A stretch of DNA of 64,000 nucleotides from Nocardioides sp. S5 (GCF_017310035.1 NZ_CP022296.1:4588001-4652000); one strand, 5' to 3'. Positions 17,506-27,137 are shown, counted from the stretch's first letter. Translations and numbers: made by a program. Notes: generated from the sequence alone by a model not told the origin.

Positions 17506-18507
17506 CTAGCGGGCCAGCGGAGGGAGCGTCACGACCTGACCGGCGTAGGAGAGGCCGGCGCCGAAGGCGATCAGCAGCGCGGTGTCGCCGGCCGACGCCT
17601 CGTCCTGGCGCAGCATGGCCTCCATCGCCAGCGGCACCGACGCGGCCGAGGTGTTGCCGGAGTCGATGACGTCCGTCGCGACCGCCACCGTGTCGGGGAG
17701 CTTGATGTTGCGCGCGAGCGTCTGGGTGATGCGCAGGTTGGCCTGGTGCGGGATGAAGGCGTCGAGCTCGTCGACGGACACCCCGGCCAGGCGCAGCGCC
17801 TCGTGGGCGACCTCGGCCATCGCGAAGGGCGCCCAGCGGAAGACGGCGGTGCCCTCCATCTGCACGACCGGGTGGTCGACCTCGGAGTGGCCGCCGAGGC
17901 AGCTGGGGGTCTGGGTGATCACGTGCGCCTGCGAGCCGTCGGAGCCCCAGGCGGTCGGACCGATCCCGGCGGACCCGGACGGTCCCACCACCACCGCGCC
18001 CGCGCCGTCGGCGAAGATGAAGGCGGTGCCGCGGTCGGTCGGGTCCATGAAGCGGCTGAGCTGCTCGACGCCGATCACCAGCACGTGCTTCTCAGCGCCG
18101 GAGCGCACCATCGACGCCGCGAGGTTGAGGGCGTGGCAGAAGCCCGCGCAGCCGGCGGAGATGTCGAAGGCCGCCGCGGTGATGCCCAGCGCGGTCGCGA
18201 CCTGGGGCGCGGAGGCGGGCGTGTGCTCGGGGTGGGTGGACGTCGCGACGATCACGCACCCGACCTCCTCGGCGCCCACGCCGGCGGCCGCGAGGGCCTT
18301 CTCGGCCGCGGAGATCGACATCCCGATGAGCGTCTCGTCCTCACCGGCGAAGCGCCGCGTGCGGATGCCCGACCGCGTCTGGATCCACTCGTCGGTGGAG
18401 TCGAGGACCTCGCAGATCTCGTCGTTGGTGACGAGGCGCTCCGGCCGGTGGACCCCGAGTCCGAGCATCGCTGCGTGGGTGAGGTCGGTCGGCTGCTGGA
18501 TCGTCAT
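17506..18507 (-). CDS. fabH: beta-ketoacyl-ACP synthase III
   Basis: 333-residue thiolase-fold condensing enzyme that starts fatty acid synthesis by joining an acyl-CoA primer to malonyl-ACP. The Cys-His-Asn triad is present: C120 in SAGCAGFCHALN, His in FIPHQANLRI and Asn in DSGNTSAASVP. The gene is isolated from other fab genes, so a specialised primer or a role in secondary lipids is possible. ATG 18507 is preceded by TATGCT (18514-18519 on the complement) and a 6-base gap, so it is probably leaderless. Confidence 0.9.
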   Translation of the reverse strand: MTIQQPTDLTHAAMLGLGVHRPERLVTNDEICEVLDSTDEWIQTRSGIRTRRFAGEDETLIGMSISAAEKALAAAGVGAEEVGCVIVATSTHPEHTPASAPQVATALGITAAAFDISAGCAGFCHALNLAASMVRSGAEKHVLVIGVEQLSRFMDPTDRGTAFIFADGAGAVVVGPSGSAGIGPTAWGSDGSQAHVITQTPSCLGGHSEVDHPVVQMEGTAVFRWAPFAMAEVAHEALRLAGVSVDELDAFIPHQANLRITQTLARNIKLPDTVAVATDVIDSGNTSAASVPLAMEAMLRQDEASAGDTALLIAFGAGLSYAGQVVTLPPLAR

Positions 18508-18513
18508 GGGGCG

Positions 18514-18519
18514 AGCATA
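18514..18519 (-). promoter_or_regulatory. -10 box for leaderless fabH
   Basis: TATGCT on the complement strand, 6 bases from the ATG at 18507. Confidence 0.5.
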
Positions 18520-18532
18520 GGCATGACGGGGC

Positions 18533-18952
18533 TCATCGCAGCAGGGCAGGAGTGCGCTCGTCACGCTCCCCGTCGAAGAACCGCTCGAGCACGCGGTCGA
18601 AGACGAGGTCCTCGGGCGCGGCGAGCGCGAAGAGCGTCATCGAGGACCGCAGCTTCATCGCGTCGGTGCTGCCGAGGACCTGCTCGGCGGACACCCCCTC
18701 GAGCCCCAGCAGGGCGTCGCAGCACTGGTGGAGCCGCGGACCGAGCACGTCGTGGGCGAGGTAGGCGCGCGCCTCGGCGAGGTCGGCGACGGCGTACGCC
18801 TGCGCGGTGGGGCTGTGCCCGAGTCCGGCGACCTGCGGGAAGACGAACCACATCCAGTGGCTCGCCTTCCTCCCCGCGCGCAGCTCGGACAGCGCGCGGT
18901 CGTACGTCCCGCGCTCGTCCTGCGCGCGCACGAAGCGCTCGAGGTCGGTCAC
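18533..18952 (-). CDS. DUF1810 family protein
   Basis: 139-residue protein matching DUF1810, a small uncharacterised family. The characteristic early stretch is present: LERFVRAQD, ALSELRAGRKASHWMWFVFP and QVAGLGHSPTAQAYAV. Start is GTG 18952. It is 25 bases upstream of fabH on the same strand. The function of the family is unknown. Confidence 0.8.
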   Translation of the reverse strand: MTDLERFVRAQDERGTYDRALSELRAGRKASHWMWFVFPQVAGLGHSPTAQAYAVADLAEARAYLAHDVLGPRLHQCCDALLGLEGVSAEQVLGSTDAMKLRSSMTLFALAAPEDLVFDRVLERFFDGERDERTPALLR

Positions 18953-18957
18953 GCTGC

Positions 18958-19089
18958 TCAGACGGGGGCGGGGTCGGTCTCCGGGACGGGTGAGCCCGGC
19001 TCCTGGCCGGGGTCGATCGGGTTCACGTCGGGGTCTCCGGACGGGACAACCTCGGGATCGGTGGACGGCTCCATGGGTGTGGTGGTCAT
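18958..19089 (-). CDS. 43-residue acidic Pro-rich protein
   Basis: Short open frame starting MTTTPMEPSTDPEVVPSGDP, rich in Asp, Glu, Pro and Val, without membrane segments, probably disordered. GGAGG lies just 2 bases from the ATG (close for a ribosome site). It sits 5 bases upstream of the DUF1810 start, so the two may be co-transcribed. I recognise a style of small actinobacterial hypothetical proteins but no named family. Moderately likely to be real. Confidence 0.5.
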   Translation of the reverse strand: MTTTPMEPSTDPEVVPSGDPDVNPIDPGQEPGSPVPETDPAPV

Positions 19090-19159
19090 GGCCTCCGGTC
19101 TACGCCCCGCGTCCGGCGACCGCAATGCCCGGCCCACCCCGAGGGTGGGGACGCGCCAG

Positions 19160-19165
19160 TAGGTT
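19160..19165 (+). promoter_or_regulatory. -10 box for leaderless DUF998 gene
   Basis: TAGGTT ends 6 bases before the GTG at 19172. Confidence 0.45.
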
Positions 19166-19171
19166 GGCGAC

Positions 19172-19774
19172 GTGCCCGACGCCCCCTCGCGCGCCGCCCA
19201 GCTCGGCGCGGTCGCCTTCCTGCTGCGACCGACGTACATCGCGACCGAGGTCGTCACCGCAGCCGCCACGACCGGCGGCTACAGCTTCGTGGCCGACTCG
19301 GTGAGCAAGCTCGGCGAGGTGGGCTGCTCGCAGGACTGGTGCTCGCCGCGCCACGAGGTGATGAACGGGTCCTTCATGGGCTACGGCGTGCTGCTCGCCG
19401 GCGGTGCGCTGCTGCTCGCGAAGCCGCTCGGCCCGTGGGTGACCGGGCTGCTCGTCGTCTCGGGGGTGAGCTCGTACGCCACGGGGCTGGCGCCGCTCGA
19501 CCAGGACGCGACGCTCCACGCGATCGCCGCGACGCCGCTGTTCCTCGGCCAGCCGCTGGCGCTGATGGGGCTCGGCCACCGCATCCGGCACGACCAGCCG
19601 CGCCTGGCCAAGGCCCTGCTCGCGACGGGGATCGTCACCGCCGCAGCCGCAGTGGGGTTCATCGTGTCCGGCGACGAGCAGGCAGCCGGTGCGCTGGAGC
19701 GGCTGGCGCTGTGGCCGGTGCTCTTCGGGCTCGGCGCCTTCGCGTGGGGCCACCGGCCCCGTCGCGGCGCCTGA
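19172..19774 (+). CDS. DUF998 family membrane protein
   Basis: 200-residue membrane protein with about six hydrophobic segments and features of DUF998 (SVSKLGEVGCSQ near residue 47, EVMNGSFMGYGVLLAGG, LDQDATLHAIAATPLFL). DUF998 proteins are uncharacterised. The predicted leaderless GTG start is supported by the -10 box 6 bases upstream. It converges with the 45-residue gene, 16 bases away. Confidence 0.72.
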   Translation: MPDAPSRAAQLGAVAFLLRPTYIATEVVTAAATTGGYSFVADSVSKLGEVGCSQDWCSPRHEVMNGSFMGYGVLLAGGALLLAKPLGPWVTGLLVVSGVSSYATGLAPLDQDATLHAIAATPLFLGQPLALMGLGHRIRHDQPRLAKALLATGIVTAAAAVGFIVSGDEQAAGALERLALWPVLFGLGAFAWGHRPRRGA

Positions 19775-19790
19775 CGCCGCGGGGCTCTGG

Positions 19791-19928
19791 TCAGCGAGGG
19801 CGCTTCTGGCGGCGCTCCTGCACCTTGGCCACGGCGCTCTTGATCTTGGCCTGGTTGTGCGGCTTGCGTGCCTCGTCGTAGACCTTCTTGGCGACCGCGA
19901 AGGCGCCGGCCTTCTTCATGATTCCCAT
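19791..19928 (-). CDS. 45-residue basic protein
   Basis: Short open frame encoding [20 protein letters not shown] and a Lys/Arg/Gln-rich tail ending RRQKRPR; about one third of residues are Lys or Arg. GGAGG is 1-2 bases before ATG 19928, and a second in-frame ATG three codons later would have better spacing. The amphipathic helix and basic tail suggest nucleic acid or membrane association. Similar short basic proteins are common as unannotated actinobacterial genes; I do not recognise a named family. Confidence 0.6.
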   Translation of the reverse strand: MGIMKKAGAFAVAKKVYDEARKPHNQAKIKSAVAKVQERRQKRPR

Positions 19929-19968
19929 GCCTCCACCGTGCCAGCGAGCGCCAAACGGGCCTCCGGCC

Positions 19969-20394
19969 TCACTCGTGGAGCGTCAGGTGCAACCACGGCC
20001 GGGACAGGCGGAAGGCGCGACCGGTGACCTCGCGTGGGGTGATCTCGACGACGTTGTACTTCAACGTGCCGACCCACGGACGCAGCGGGAGGCTCTCCGC
20101 GCGGTACTCCTCGTGCTCGTCGAGGATCCGGGCCGAGCCGCGTACGACGACGCTGCGGGCGTCGTCCTCGCCGTAGCGGTCGATCTCGAGGGCCACCTCG
20201 GAGCCCATCGCCACCGCGAGCAGCTTGTCGCCGCCGGCGCTGCGGAAGAGCAGGGTGTCGTGGTCGACGGCGTAGTTGATCGGGGCGATGTGGACCTCGT
20301 CGACCATCCGGAAGGCGAGGCGGGCGAACTCCTCCTCGCGGAGCATCGCCCAGCACTCGTCGGGGCTGAGCGGGGTCATGACCTCGTCGTCCAT
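19969..20394 (-). CDS. pyridoxamine 5'-phosphate oxidase-like (split-barrel flavin) protein
   Basis: 141-residue protein of the PNPOx-like split-barrel fold. The start [20 protein letters not shown] and the strand [20 protein letters not shown] match the flavin- or F420-binding family in which small actinobacterial members reduce unknown substrates; the final [15 protein letters not shown] is also typical. The ATG at 20394 has AAGGAG 8 bases upstream. It is divergent from the UDP-glucose dehydrogenase gene. Cofactor (FMN or F420) cannot be decided by eye. Confidence 0.78.
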   Translation of the reverse strand: MDDEVMTPLSPDECWAMLREEEFARLAFRMVDEVHIAPINYAVDHDTLLFRSAGGDKLLAVAMGSEVALEIDRYGEDDARSVVVRGSARILDEHEEYRAESLPLRPWVGTLKYNVVEITPREVTGRAFRLSRPWLHLTLHE

Positions 20395-20586
20395 GGCGAT
20401 CACTCCTTCACGATGCGGATCTCCTGCCTCGACGCTAGGCCGCGGCCGCGGCTGGGGGCAGGGCTGAAAGTCCTGCGGAAGTCGCACCCATCCGTGACCC
20501 GGGTCACGCCGAACACTCGAGAGTGGTCTTTGCGAGCGTCGCCGCCGCGACGCCGGCCGGCCACCGACGTACGGCAGACTGACCGC

Positions 20587-21759
20587 GTGACCACCAAGAT
20601 CTCCGTCGCCGGGCTCGGCTACGTCGGCCTCTCCATGTCCGTGCTGCTCGCACGGCACAACACCGTCGTCGGCCTCGACCTCGACGCCGAGCGGATCGCG
20701 CGGCTCGAGGCCGGCGAGAGCCCGATCCACGACGACGACATCTCGCGCTTCCTCGCCACCGAGGACCTCGACCTCTCCTTCACCACCGACGCCGAGCTCG
20801 CGCACGCCGGCGCCGACTTCGTGGTGATCGCGACGCCGACCAACTACGACCCGGTCACCAACTACTTCGACACCAGCTCGATCGAGGCGGTGATGCGCGA
20901 CGTCCTGCGGATCAACCCCGCGGCGACGATGGTGGTGAAGTCGACCGTGCCGGTGGGCTACGTCGAGGACGTGCGCGAGCGCCTGGGCACCGACGCGGTG
21001 ATCTTCTCCCCCGAGTTCCTCCGCGAGGGCCGGGCGCTGCACGACAACCTGCACCCCGCACGGATCGTGGTGGGCGAGGACTCAGGCCGGGCCCGCGCCT
21101 TCGCCGAGCTGCTCGTCAAGGGCGCCGACGCCGACGACGTACCGGTGCTCTTCACCGAGCCCACCGAGGCCGAGGCGATCAAGCTCTTCGCCAACACCTA
21201 CCTCGCGATGCGGGTCGCCTACTTCAACGAGCTCGACTCCTTCGCCCTCTCGCGCGGGCTCGACTCGCGGGCGATCATCGACGGCGTCGGCCTCGACCCA
21301 CGGATCGGCACGCACTACAACAACCCGTCCTTCGGCTACGGCGGCTACTGCCTGCCCAAGGACACCAAGCAGCTGCTGGCCAACTACAGCGACGTCCCGC
21401 AGACGCTGATCTCGGCCATCGTCGACGCCAACACCACCCGCAAGGACTTCATCGCCTTCGACATCCTCGACCGCCACCCGCGCGTCGTGGGCATCCACCG
21501 GCTGCTGATGAAGGCCGGCTCGGACAACTTCCGCGAGTCGTCGGTGCAGGGGATCATGAAGCGCCTCAAGGGCAAGGGCGTCGAGGTGATCGTCTACGAG
21601 CCCGAGCTCGGCGAGGACTCGTGGTTCGGCTCGGAGGTCACCGACGACCTGGCGTCCTTCACGGCGCGCGCGGACGTGATCGTGGCGAACCGGATGTCCG
21701 AGGAGCTGCGCGACGTGGTCGACAAGGTCTACACGCGGGACCTCTTCGGCGCCGACTGA
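20587..21759 (+). CDS. ugd: UDP-glucose 6-dehydrogenase
   Basis: 390-residue nucleotide-sugar dehydrogenase that oxidises UDP-glucose to UDP-glucuronate. NAD-binding loop [10 protein letters not shown] near residue 6, substrate motifs FSPEFLREG and [17 protein letters not shown], and the catalytic Cys in [12 protein letters not shown]. Length and the VGIHRLLMK ending region match the short enterobacterial-type Ugd. A CAGACT box ends 6 bases before GTG 20587 (leaderless). It converges with the glycosyltransferase operon, one base apart, which points to provision of UDP-glucuronate for a surface polysaccharide. Confidence 0.9.
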   Translation: MTTKISVAGLGYVGLSMSVLLARHNTVVGLDLDAERIARLEAGESPIHDDDISRFLATEDLDLSFTTDAELAHAGADFVVIATPTNYDPVTNYFDTSSIEAVMRDVLRINPAATMVVKSTVPVGYVEDVRERLGTDAVIFSPEFLREGRALHDNLHPARIVVGEDSGRARAFAELLVKGADADDVPVLFTEPTEAEAIKLFANTYLAMRVAYFNELDSFALSRGLDSRAIIDGVGLDPRIGTHYNNPSFGYGGYCLPKDTKQLLANYSDVPQTLISAIVDANTTRKDFIAFDILDRHPRVVGIHRLLMKAGSDNFRESSVQGIMKRLKGKGVEVIVYEPELGEDSWFGSEVTDDLASFTARADVIVANRMSEELRDVVDKVYTRDLFGAD

Positions 21760-21760
21760 T

Positions 21761-23326
21761 TCACCGGCGCCGGCCGAACAACCCCCGCTTGCCGTCGGGC
21801 TCGGGGTCGGCGTCGGGCGCGCGGACCACCGAAGGGTCGGCGGCTCCTCGGAGCGCCTTGCGCAGCCGGTTCTCCGACTTGTCCGGGTCCATGGCGGGGC
21901 GGGCGCCGAGGGTGAAGCGCTCCACGACCCGCAGGTCGACAGCCACGAAGCCCACGTCGGTCGCCGGGTAGGCCTTCACCCCGAAGGACTCCTCCAGCAG
22001 CGTCTCGCGGTCGTCGCCGTCGTCGGCCAGGCGGGCGACGCGCGCCAGCGCCGACGTGCGCTCGAGGCGCGCTGCCGCGCCCGAGTCGTACGCCAGCACG
22101 CGGGCGCCGTGGTGCGTGCGCTCGAGGTCGTCGAGCAGGGCCGCCAGCGCGGCGGGGAGCGGGGCGAGCGTGACGTCGGGCAGGGTCAGCACGAACTCGG
22201 CGTCCGAGGTCGCGGGTGCGGTCTCGACGAGGCGTACGCGCGGCTCGTGGAGGTAGGAGCGGTGCACCAGCCGGGTCTCCAGCACCGGGTCCTCGACCGG
22301 CTGGACGCGCTCGTCGTGGACCGATCCCCACGGCCCGACGACGGTGACGCGGAGGTCGGGCACGTCGCCGTCGAGCAGCGAGTCGACGACGCGGATGGTC
22401 TCGTCGGCCGGACCGGCGCGCAGCACGACCTCGAGGTAGGGCACCTGGTAGGCGCGGCCCCGGCGGTTGCGCTTGGGGCGCATCGTCGGCACGAGGTCGG
22501 CGAGGTAGGGGTCGTTGAAGCGGTTGACCTGCTCGGCGCGACGCAGCACCTGCGAGCGGCCGAGGTGCCAGCTGCGGGCCTCGCGGTCGACGACGAAGAC
22601 GCCGCCGGCCTGGGCGAGCGAGTGGCCCAGGTGCATGTCCTCGCCGAGGCGGAGCGTGCGGTCGAAGCCGTCCGAGTCGAGGTAGAGCGCCCTGGTCACC
22701 GACCCGGTCATGCCGATGTGGAAGCGCTGGGCGCGCGGGCCCGCGGTGCGCAGGTCGTCGGTCTTGGCCCAGTAGTCCTCGACCCACTGGTGCGGCTCGT
22801 GCTCCTGGCCGGGGAAGAGGTCGCCGGCCTCGCCCGCGGCCACGCGGTCGCGCACGACGGCGGGGTCGGTGGCGAGCAGTCCGGCCGGGTCGACGAAGAG
22901 CTTGTGGCCACCGGGGACGGCGTAGTCGACGAGGTGGTGCCAGCGCGCGTGCGCCTCGACCTCCTCGCGGTAGGCCAGCATGTCGGCGTCGTACCAGTGC
23001 AGGACGTCGCCGTCGGCGGCCATCGCGCCGAGGTGGCAGGCGTTGGCGCGGCCCCAGCCCTCCTCGACCCGGATCAGCCGGGTGTGCTCGGGGCGGACCT
23101 CGGGCAGCTCCTGCGCGGGAGAGCTCTGGTCGTCGACGACGAGCACCTCGAGCAGGTGCGAGGGGTAGGACTGCGCCGCGAGCCCGGCCAGGACGTAGGG
23201 CAGCGTGTGCTGGTAGTTGAAGGTCGGCACCACGACGGTGACCGACAGCGTCGGCTCCCAGTCCCCGAGCGTCGGGGGGGTCAGCGACCCCCAGTCGTTG
23301 TGCCGCACCACCGGCTGCCGCGCCAT
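21761..23326 (-). CDS. family 2-like glycosyltransferase
   Basis: 521-residue protein with an N-terminal GT-A domain (about 27-290): VVVPTFNYQHTLPYVLAGL, the nucleotide-sugar site LEVLVVDDQSS, and a DxD-like metal motif in HWYDADML. The C-terminal 200 residues form a second, unassigned domain ending in a Lys/Arg-rich tail (KRGLFGRRR). No membrane segments, so it is cytosolic or peripheral. It is the last gene of the operon; its ATG lies 3 bases from the preceding stop. The donor and acceptor are unknown. Confidence 0.8.
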   Translation of the reverse strand: MARQPVVRHNDWGSLTPPTLGDWEPTLSVTVVVPTFNYQHTLPYVLAGLAAQSYPSHLLEVLVVDDQSSPAQELPEVRPEHTRLIRVEEGWGRANACHLGAMAADGDVLHWYDADMLAYREEVEAHARWHHLVDYAVPGGHKLFVDPAGLLATDPAVVRDRVAAGEAGDLFPGQEHEPHQWVEDYWAKTDDLRTAGPRAQRFHIGMTGSVTRALYLDSDGFDRTLRLGEDMHLGHSLAQAGGVFVVDREARSWHLGRSQVLRRAEQVNRFNDPYLADLVPTMRPKRNRRGRAYQVPYLEVVLRAGPADETIRVVDSLLDGDVPDLRVTVVGPWGSVHDERVQPVEDPVLETRLVHRSYLHEPRVRLVETAPATSDAEFVLTLPDVTLAPLPAALAALLDDLERTHHGARVLAYDSGAAARLERTSALARVARLADDGDDRETLLEESFGVKAYPATDVGFVAVDLRVVERFTLGARPAMDPDKSENRLRKALRGAADPSVVRAPDADPEPDGKRGLFGRRR

Positions 23327-23329
23327 GTC

Positions 23330-25120
23330 CTAGCTCCCCCCGTCAGGCCGGTCGAGCGGATCGACCTCCAGCGCCAGGCTGGGCCGGAACCCCTTCCACT
23401 CCGACGCCACGATGTCAGGTCGGCGGAACTCCTCGTCGTCCCGGGCCCAGGTGTGTCCCGCACCGGTGCGCCGCAGGACGTAGCCCAGGCCGTGGGTGCG
23501 GTAGATCCGGCCGCCCGCCGCCTCGACCCCGGCGAGCAGCTGCGCGTCGACGAACTTGCGCACCCGGCGGAAGTCGCCGAGCGAGCGCAGCAGCCCGCGG
23601 TCGAGCAGCAGCGTGCCGCCGGCCACGAAGCGGGCGAAGAGCTCCGAGGGGTGCTTGCGGCGCACGGTGAGGTCGTCGCGCTCCGCGTTGGCGTGGAGGT
23701 AGACGAACTCCGACGGCATCCCCACCACGTCCGCACCGGAGAAGCGTCGCGCCATCAGCAGGTCGTGCACGGCGTCGGGTGAGTACCAGTCGTCGTCGTC
23801 GATCTTCAGCAGCACGTCGCTCGACGCCGCCCGCGACGCAGCGGTCAGCACGTCGCCGAAGAACGCCGACTCGTCGAAGGTCAGCACCTGGTGCGGCCGG
23901 TCGCCCAGCACCCGGCGTACGGCGTCGCGGTCGGGCTCGAAGCCGTGCGCGGCCACCACCAGCTCGACCTCCGCGCCGCGCTGGCGGGCCACCTGCCGCA
24001 GCGCGAACTCCAGCATGTCGGGGCGCTTGGTCGACAGCAGCGCGCTGACCGGCGGCAGCGCGACGTGGCGCACGCCGGCGCGCGAGGCCAGCGCCGAGCG
24101 CCAGGCCAGCGTGGAGTGGTGGTCGAAGGCCGCGCGGCGCACGGCGAGGCTGTGCTCCTCGCGGCGCAGCGGGTCGTCGAGGTCGACCTCGGCGTCGAGC
24201 GCGGCGGCGAGCGCGGGCGCCACGTCGAGCACACCCTCGGTGACGACCGGGACGCCGGAGATCGCGAGTGTCAGCAGGTCGGCGGTCGGGGTGTCGGCGG
24301 TGAGGCGTACGCCCTGGAAGCCGCGCGCGGCCTCCACGACGCCCTCGGTGACCGGCCCGGCGCTGATCCGCGCGAGGTCGACGACCGGGTGGTCCCAGTC
24401 CTTGCGGAACCCGATCGGGTTGAAGACCCGCTCGTCGACCGGCTCGGGACCGGGGTCGGTGACGACGGTCGGCGCGCGGTCGATGACGTGGTGGGGCGCG
24501 ACCTCCCCTCCGCGACGGGCGACCACGACGTCCGGCGGCACGTCGCGCTCGGCGTCACCGGCACCCGCCACGTCGGGGAGCAGCACGCTGCGCGCGTCGA
24601 GGCCGGGCGCGGCGGGGCGGCCGGCGTACGCCACGACGAGCCCGCCGTGGGTGGTGTCCCCCTGGCCGGCGGCCTGGCGGGCCATCTCCATCACGACCAG
24701 CTGGGCGCGCGCGCCGGAGGCGAAGCGGGCGACGGTGAGCACGCCGCGGTCACCGGCCTCGCGCGCGGCGAGGTGCACCAGCGGCGGCCACTCCGGTCGG
24801 GGCACCAGCACCCACGGCGTCGGGGCGTCGGTGAGCCAGCACGCGACCGCCTTGCACTGGCCCAGCAGCGGCACGGCGCTCGCCATCCGTCGCAGCCGCG
24901 CACGGTCGGCGGCCACCACGAGCACCGAGCCCCAGCCCTTGCGCGGGCCGCTGAGGGCCGACAGCGTGACGATCTGCGGCTCGATCCCGGGAACGTCCTC
25001 GATGCCGTGGAGCGCCTCGAGCGCCAGGGCGTCGGCGTCGTCGACGAGCACCAGCGTCGGGCCCGGGAGCCGGAGGTCGCGGAGGGGGTGGTGGGCGGGC
25101 TGCTGGGGGGTGGGGCTCAC
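23330..25120 (-). CDS. glycosyltransferase with unassigned N-terminal domain
   Basis: 596-residue protein. The C-terminal GT-A domain (about 370-580) shows LEFALRQVARQRGAEVELVV and the DxD motif in LLKIDDDDWYSPDAVHDLL. The first 340 residues contain repeated hydrophobic strands but no recognisable fold and are not a signal peptide; HHPLRDLRLPGPTLVLVDD begins it. GTG 25120 overlaps the upstream stop as GTGA (4-base overlap), giving translational coupling. Together with its neighbours it should build a glycan from nucleotide sugars such as UDP-glucuronate. Exact reaction unknown. Confidence 0.72.
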   Translation of the reverse strand: MSPTPQQPAHHPLRDLRLPGPTLVLVDDADALALEALHGIEDVPGIEPQIVTLSALSGPRKGWGSVLVVAADRARLRRMASAVPLLGQCKAVACWLTDAPTPWVLVPRPEWPPLVHLAAREAGDRGVLTVARFASGARAQLVVMEMARQAAGQGDTTHGGLVVAYAGRPAAPGLDARSVLLPDVAGAGDAERDVPPDVVVARRGGEVAPHHVIDRAPTVVTDPGPEPVDERVFNPIGFRKDWDHPVVDLARISAGPVTEGVVEAARGFQGVRLTADTPTADLLTLAISGVPVVTEGVLDVAPALAAALDAEVDLDDPLRREEHSLAVRRAAFDHHSTLAWRSALASRAGVRHVALPPVSALLSTKRPDMLEFALRQVARQRGAEVELVVAAHGFEPDRDAVRRVLGDRPHQVLTFDESAFFGDVLTAASRAASSDVLLKIDDDDWYSPDAVHDLLMARRFSGADVVGMPSEFVYLHANAERDDLTVRRKHPSELFARFVAGGTLLLDRGLLRSLGDFRRVRKFVDAQLLAGVEAAGGRIYRTHGLGYVLRRTGAGHTWARDDEEFRRPDIVASEWKGFRPSLALEVDPLDRPDGGS

Positions 25121-26070
25121 GGTCGCGCGCCCTCCTTCGGCGCTCGGTGCTTCAGGGACGACGGCAGCGAGTGCTGCACCAGGGGACGCGGCTGGCGCCA
25201 GAGCCAGTCGCGGCTGACGTGGTCGATGATGTGCACGCCCTCGGGCGCGGTCACCTTCACCAGCCCGCCGAGCGCCTCGGGGTCGCCGTTGCGGATCGCC
25301 TCGTCGACCTCGAACTCACGCAGCTTGCGGTAGAGGCGGGTGTTGGTGAAGTCGACGCCGTCGCGCCGCCAGTGGGCATACTCGTCGGCGTCGAGCCACT
25401 TGACCTCGAGCACCAGCCCCTGCTGGAGCACGATCCGCTCGACGCCTGCCGGGAACTCGCGCAGCTCCCAGTCGAAGGCCTTCACGAAGGTGAAGTCCGG
25501 GCCCATGGGATAGACCCACGGCTCGAGGAAGCGCAGCGACAGGTCGAGCCAGCCGGTGGAGGGGTCGACGACGGTCAGCGGGTGGCGCGGCATCGCCACG
25601 ATCGCGCGGGTCGGCTGCAGCTGCCACGCGAGGTCGCGGAGGATGCCCGCGCCCTCGGGCGTGAGCACCATGTCGCCGTCCCACTTCATCGAGTAGGTCG
25701 TGCGGACGTGGGAGAAGCACCAGTTGTAGAAGTGGGTCAGCGAGTGGACGCTCGTCGCGGGCGTGGCCAGGTGCTCGCCGCCGGCGCGCGAGACCCGGTG
25801 GGGGTAGTCCAGGACGGTCAGCCGGTCGCCTGCCCCGCACTCGTCGGCGACCCGGCGCGCCACGTCGGCGGTGCCGTCGTCCGAGCCGTTGTCGACGAGC
25901 AGCACGTGGTCGACCGCGGAGAAGACCGGCGGCAGCACCCACGGCAGGTTGCGCGCCTCGTTGCGGACCCGGAAGACACACGTCAGCCCGGGCTCCAGCG
26001 GCTCACCGGAGGTCCAGGGCCAGGTGACGTCGTACGCCGGATCCCCCTCGAGCGACGCGATGTCGGGCAT
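25117..26070 (-). CDS. family 2 glycosyltransferase
   Basis: 317-residue GT-A protein: LTCVFRVRNEARNLPWVLPP near residue 30, the aspartates of VDHVLLVDNGSDDGTADVA, and the metal site MKWDGDMVLTP. Family 2 transferases usually use UDP- or dTDP-sugars. The start ATG overlaps the upstream stop by one base (TGATG), and its stop overlaps the next start, so expression is coupled across the operon. Confidence 0.82.
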   Translation of the reverse strand: MPDIASLEGDPAYDVTWPWTSGEPLEPGLTCVFRVRNEARNLPWVLPPVFSAVDHVLLVDNGSDDGTADVARRVADECGAGDRLTVLDYPHRVSRAGGEHLATPATSVHSLTHFYNWCFSHVRTTYSMKWDGDMVLTPEGAGILRDLAWQLQPTRAIVAMPRHPLTVVDPSTGWLDLSLRFLEPWVYPMGPDFTFVKAFDWELREFPAGVERIVLQQGLVLEVKWLDADEYAHWRRDGVDFTNTRLYRKLREFEVDEAIRNGDPEALGGLVKVTAPEGVHIIDHVSRDWLWRQPRPLVQHSLPSSLKHRAPKEGARP

Positions 26071-27137
26071 CAGGCCCGATCCTGCTGGGGCGCGCGCTCC
26101 CGGCCGATCGCCTTGCGCAGCCTCTGCCGGGCCGCGGGCGGCACCATCGCGCGCACGGCGTGGGGCACCCGTTCGGCGGCACTGCGGGACGGGGCCTGCT
26201 CGAGCGCGTCACGCCGGGCGTCGGCGGCCGCGCGGCGCCGCTGGGCCACGACGGTCGAGTGGGCGAAGGCCTCGGCCTCGGCGTACTGGCCCGCATAGGC
26301 GGCGCGGAGCTGGTCGCACCACTCCTGGTTCTTCGCCGAGTCGTCGCTCGAGATCGCGTCGAGCGCCTGCCAGGTCTCGTCGGCGAGCTCGCGCAGCCGG
26401 TCCGGCACGCCGATGTCGTCCCACGTCATCGTCACGCGGCGCAGCGAGGGGTCGATGAAGCGGTGCACCTCGGCGATGTCGACCGCCATCGCGGTCTTCA
26501 CGCCCTGGAGGTCGAAGGACTCCCCGAGCGCGAAGACCGGCTGCGTCCAGTCGTCGAGCAGGTCGCCGTAGTGCACGAAGGCGCGCTGCTGGCCGCGGGT
26601 CGCGCGCTCGGTGTGGAGCATCATGTTGACCCAGGCGGCGGTGCGGGTGATCGCGCCCTGGTCGGACCCGGCGCCCATCTGTCCGTAGTAGGTCTGCTTG
26701 GAGCCGACCACCTCCGTGACCGGCCGCAGCATGGTGACGTACGCCGACGTGGCGTCGCAGCGGTCGGCTGCAGCGCGCCAGAGGCCGAGGAACCACGACG
26801 CGCGCGGGTCCTTGACCACGAGCTCGTCGGCGACGGAGAACTGCTCCTCCAGCCACGCAGCGACCCGCTCACGGGTGGCGTGGTCACCGCTGGTGGTGCC
26901 GGTGTCGAGCCAGGCGCGCGGGCGGGCGTCGGAGACCTGCACGTTGCTGCGCTGGAGCAGCTCGTGGTGCAGGTCGACCACCCAGCGCGGCTCCCCGAAG
27001 CCCTTGGGGTTGGTCGCGTCGGCGACCACCTCCGGCTGCGGCACGTGGAGGCCGAGGGTGCGCAGGGTGCCGGCCATGGTGCTCGTGCCGCTGCGGCCCG
27101 ACCCCACGACGAACACCACCCGTCGACTGCTGCTCAT
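26070..27137 (-). CDS. sulfotransferase family protein
   Basis: 355-residue protein with the 5'-phosphosulfate-binding loop near the N-terminus (VVGSGRSGTSTMAG) and a second PAPS-related stretch VKDPRASWFLG near residue 107, typical of sulfotransferases acting on carbohydrates. It should transfer sulfate from PAPS to a glycan hydroxyl. First gene of the operon with three glycosyltransferases, suggesting a sulfated surface glycan. TAGGCT ends 6 bases before ATG 27137, a leaderless promoter. The C-terminal 60 residues are basic and repetitive in Ala/Arg. Confidence 0.8.
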   Translation of the reverse strand: MSSSRRVVFVVGSGRSGTSTMAGTLRTLGLHVPQPEVVADATNPKGFGEPRWVVDLHHELLQRSNVQVSDARPRAWLDTGTTSGDHATRERVAAWLEEQFSVADELVVKDPRASWFLGLWRAAADRCDATSAYVTMLRPVTEVVGSKQTYYGQMGAGSDQGAITRTAAWVNMMLHTERATRGQQRAFVHYGDLLDDWTQPVFALGESFDLQGVKTAMAVDIAEVHRFIDPSLRRVTMTWDDIGVPDRLRELADETWQALDAISSDDSAKNQEWCDQLRAAYAGQYAEAEAFAHSTVVAQRRRAAADARRDALEQAPSRSAAERVPHAVRAMVPPAARQRLRKAIGRERAPQQDRA

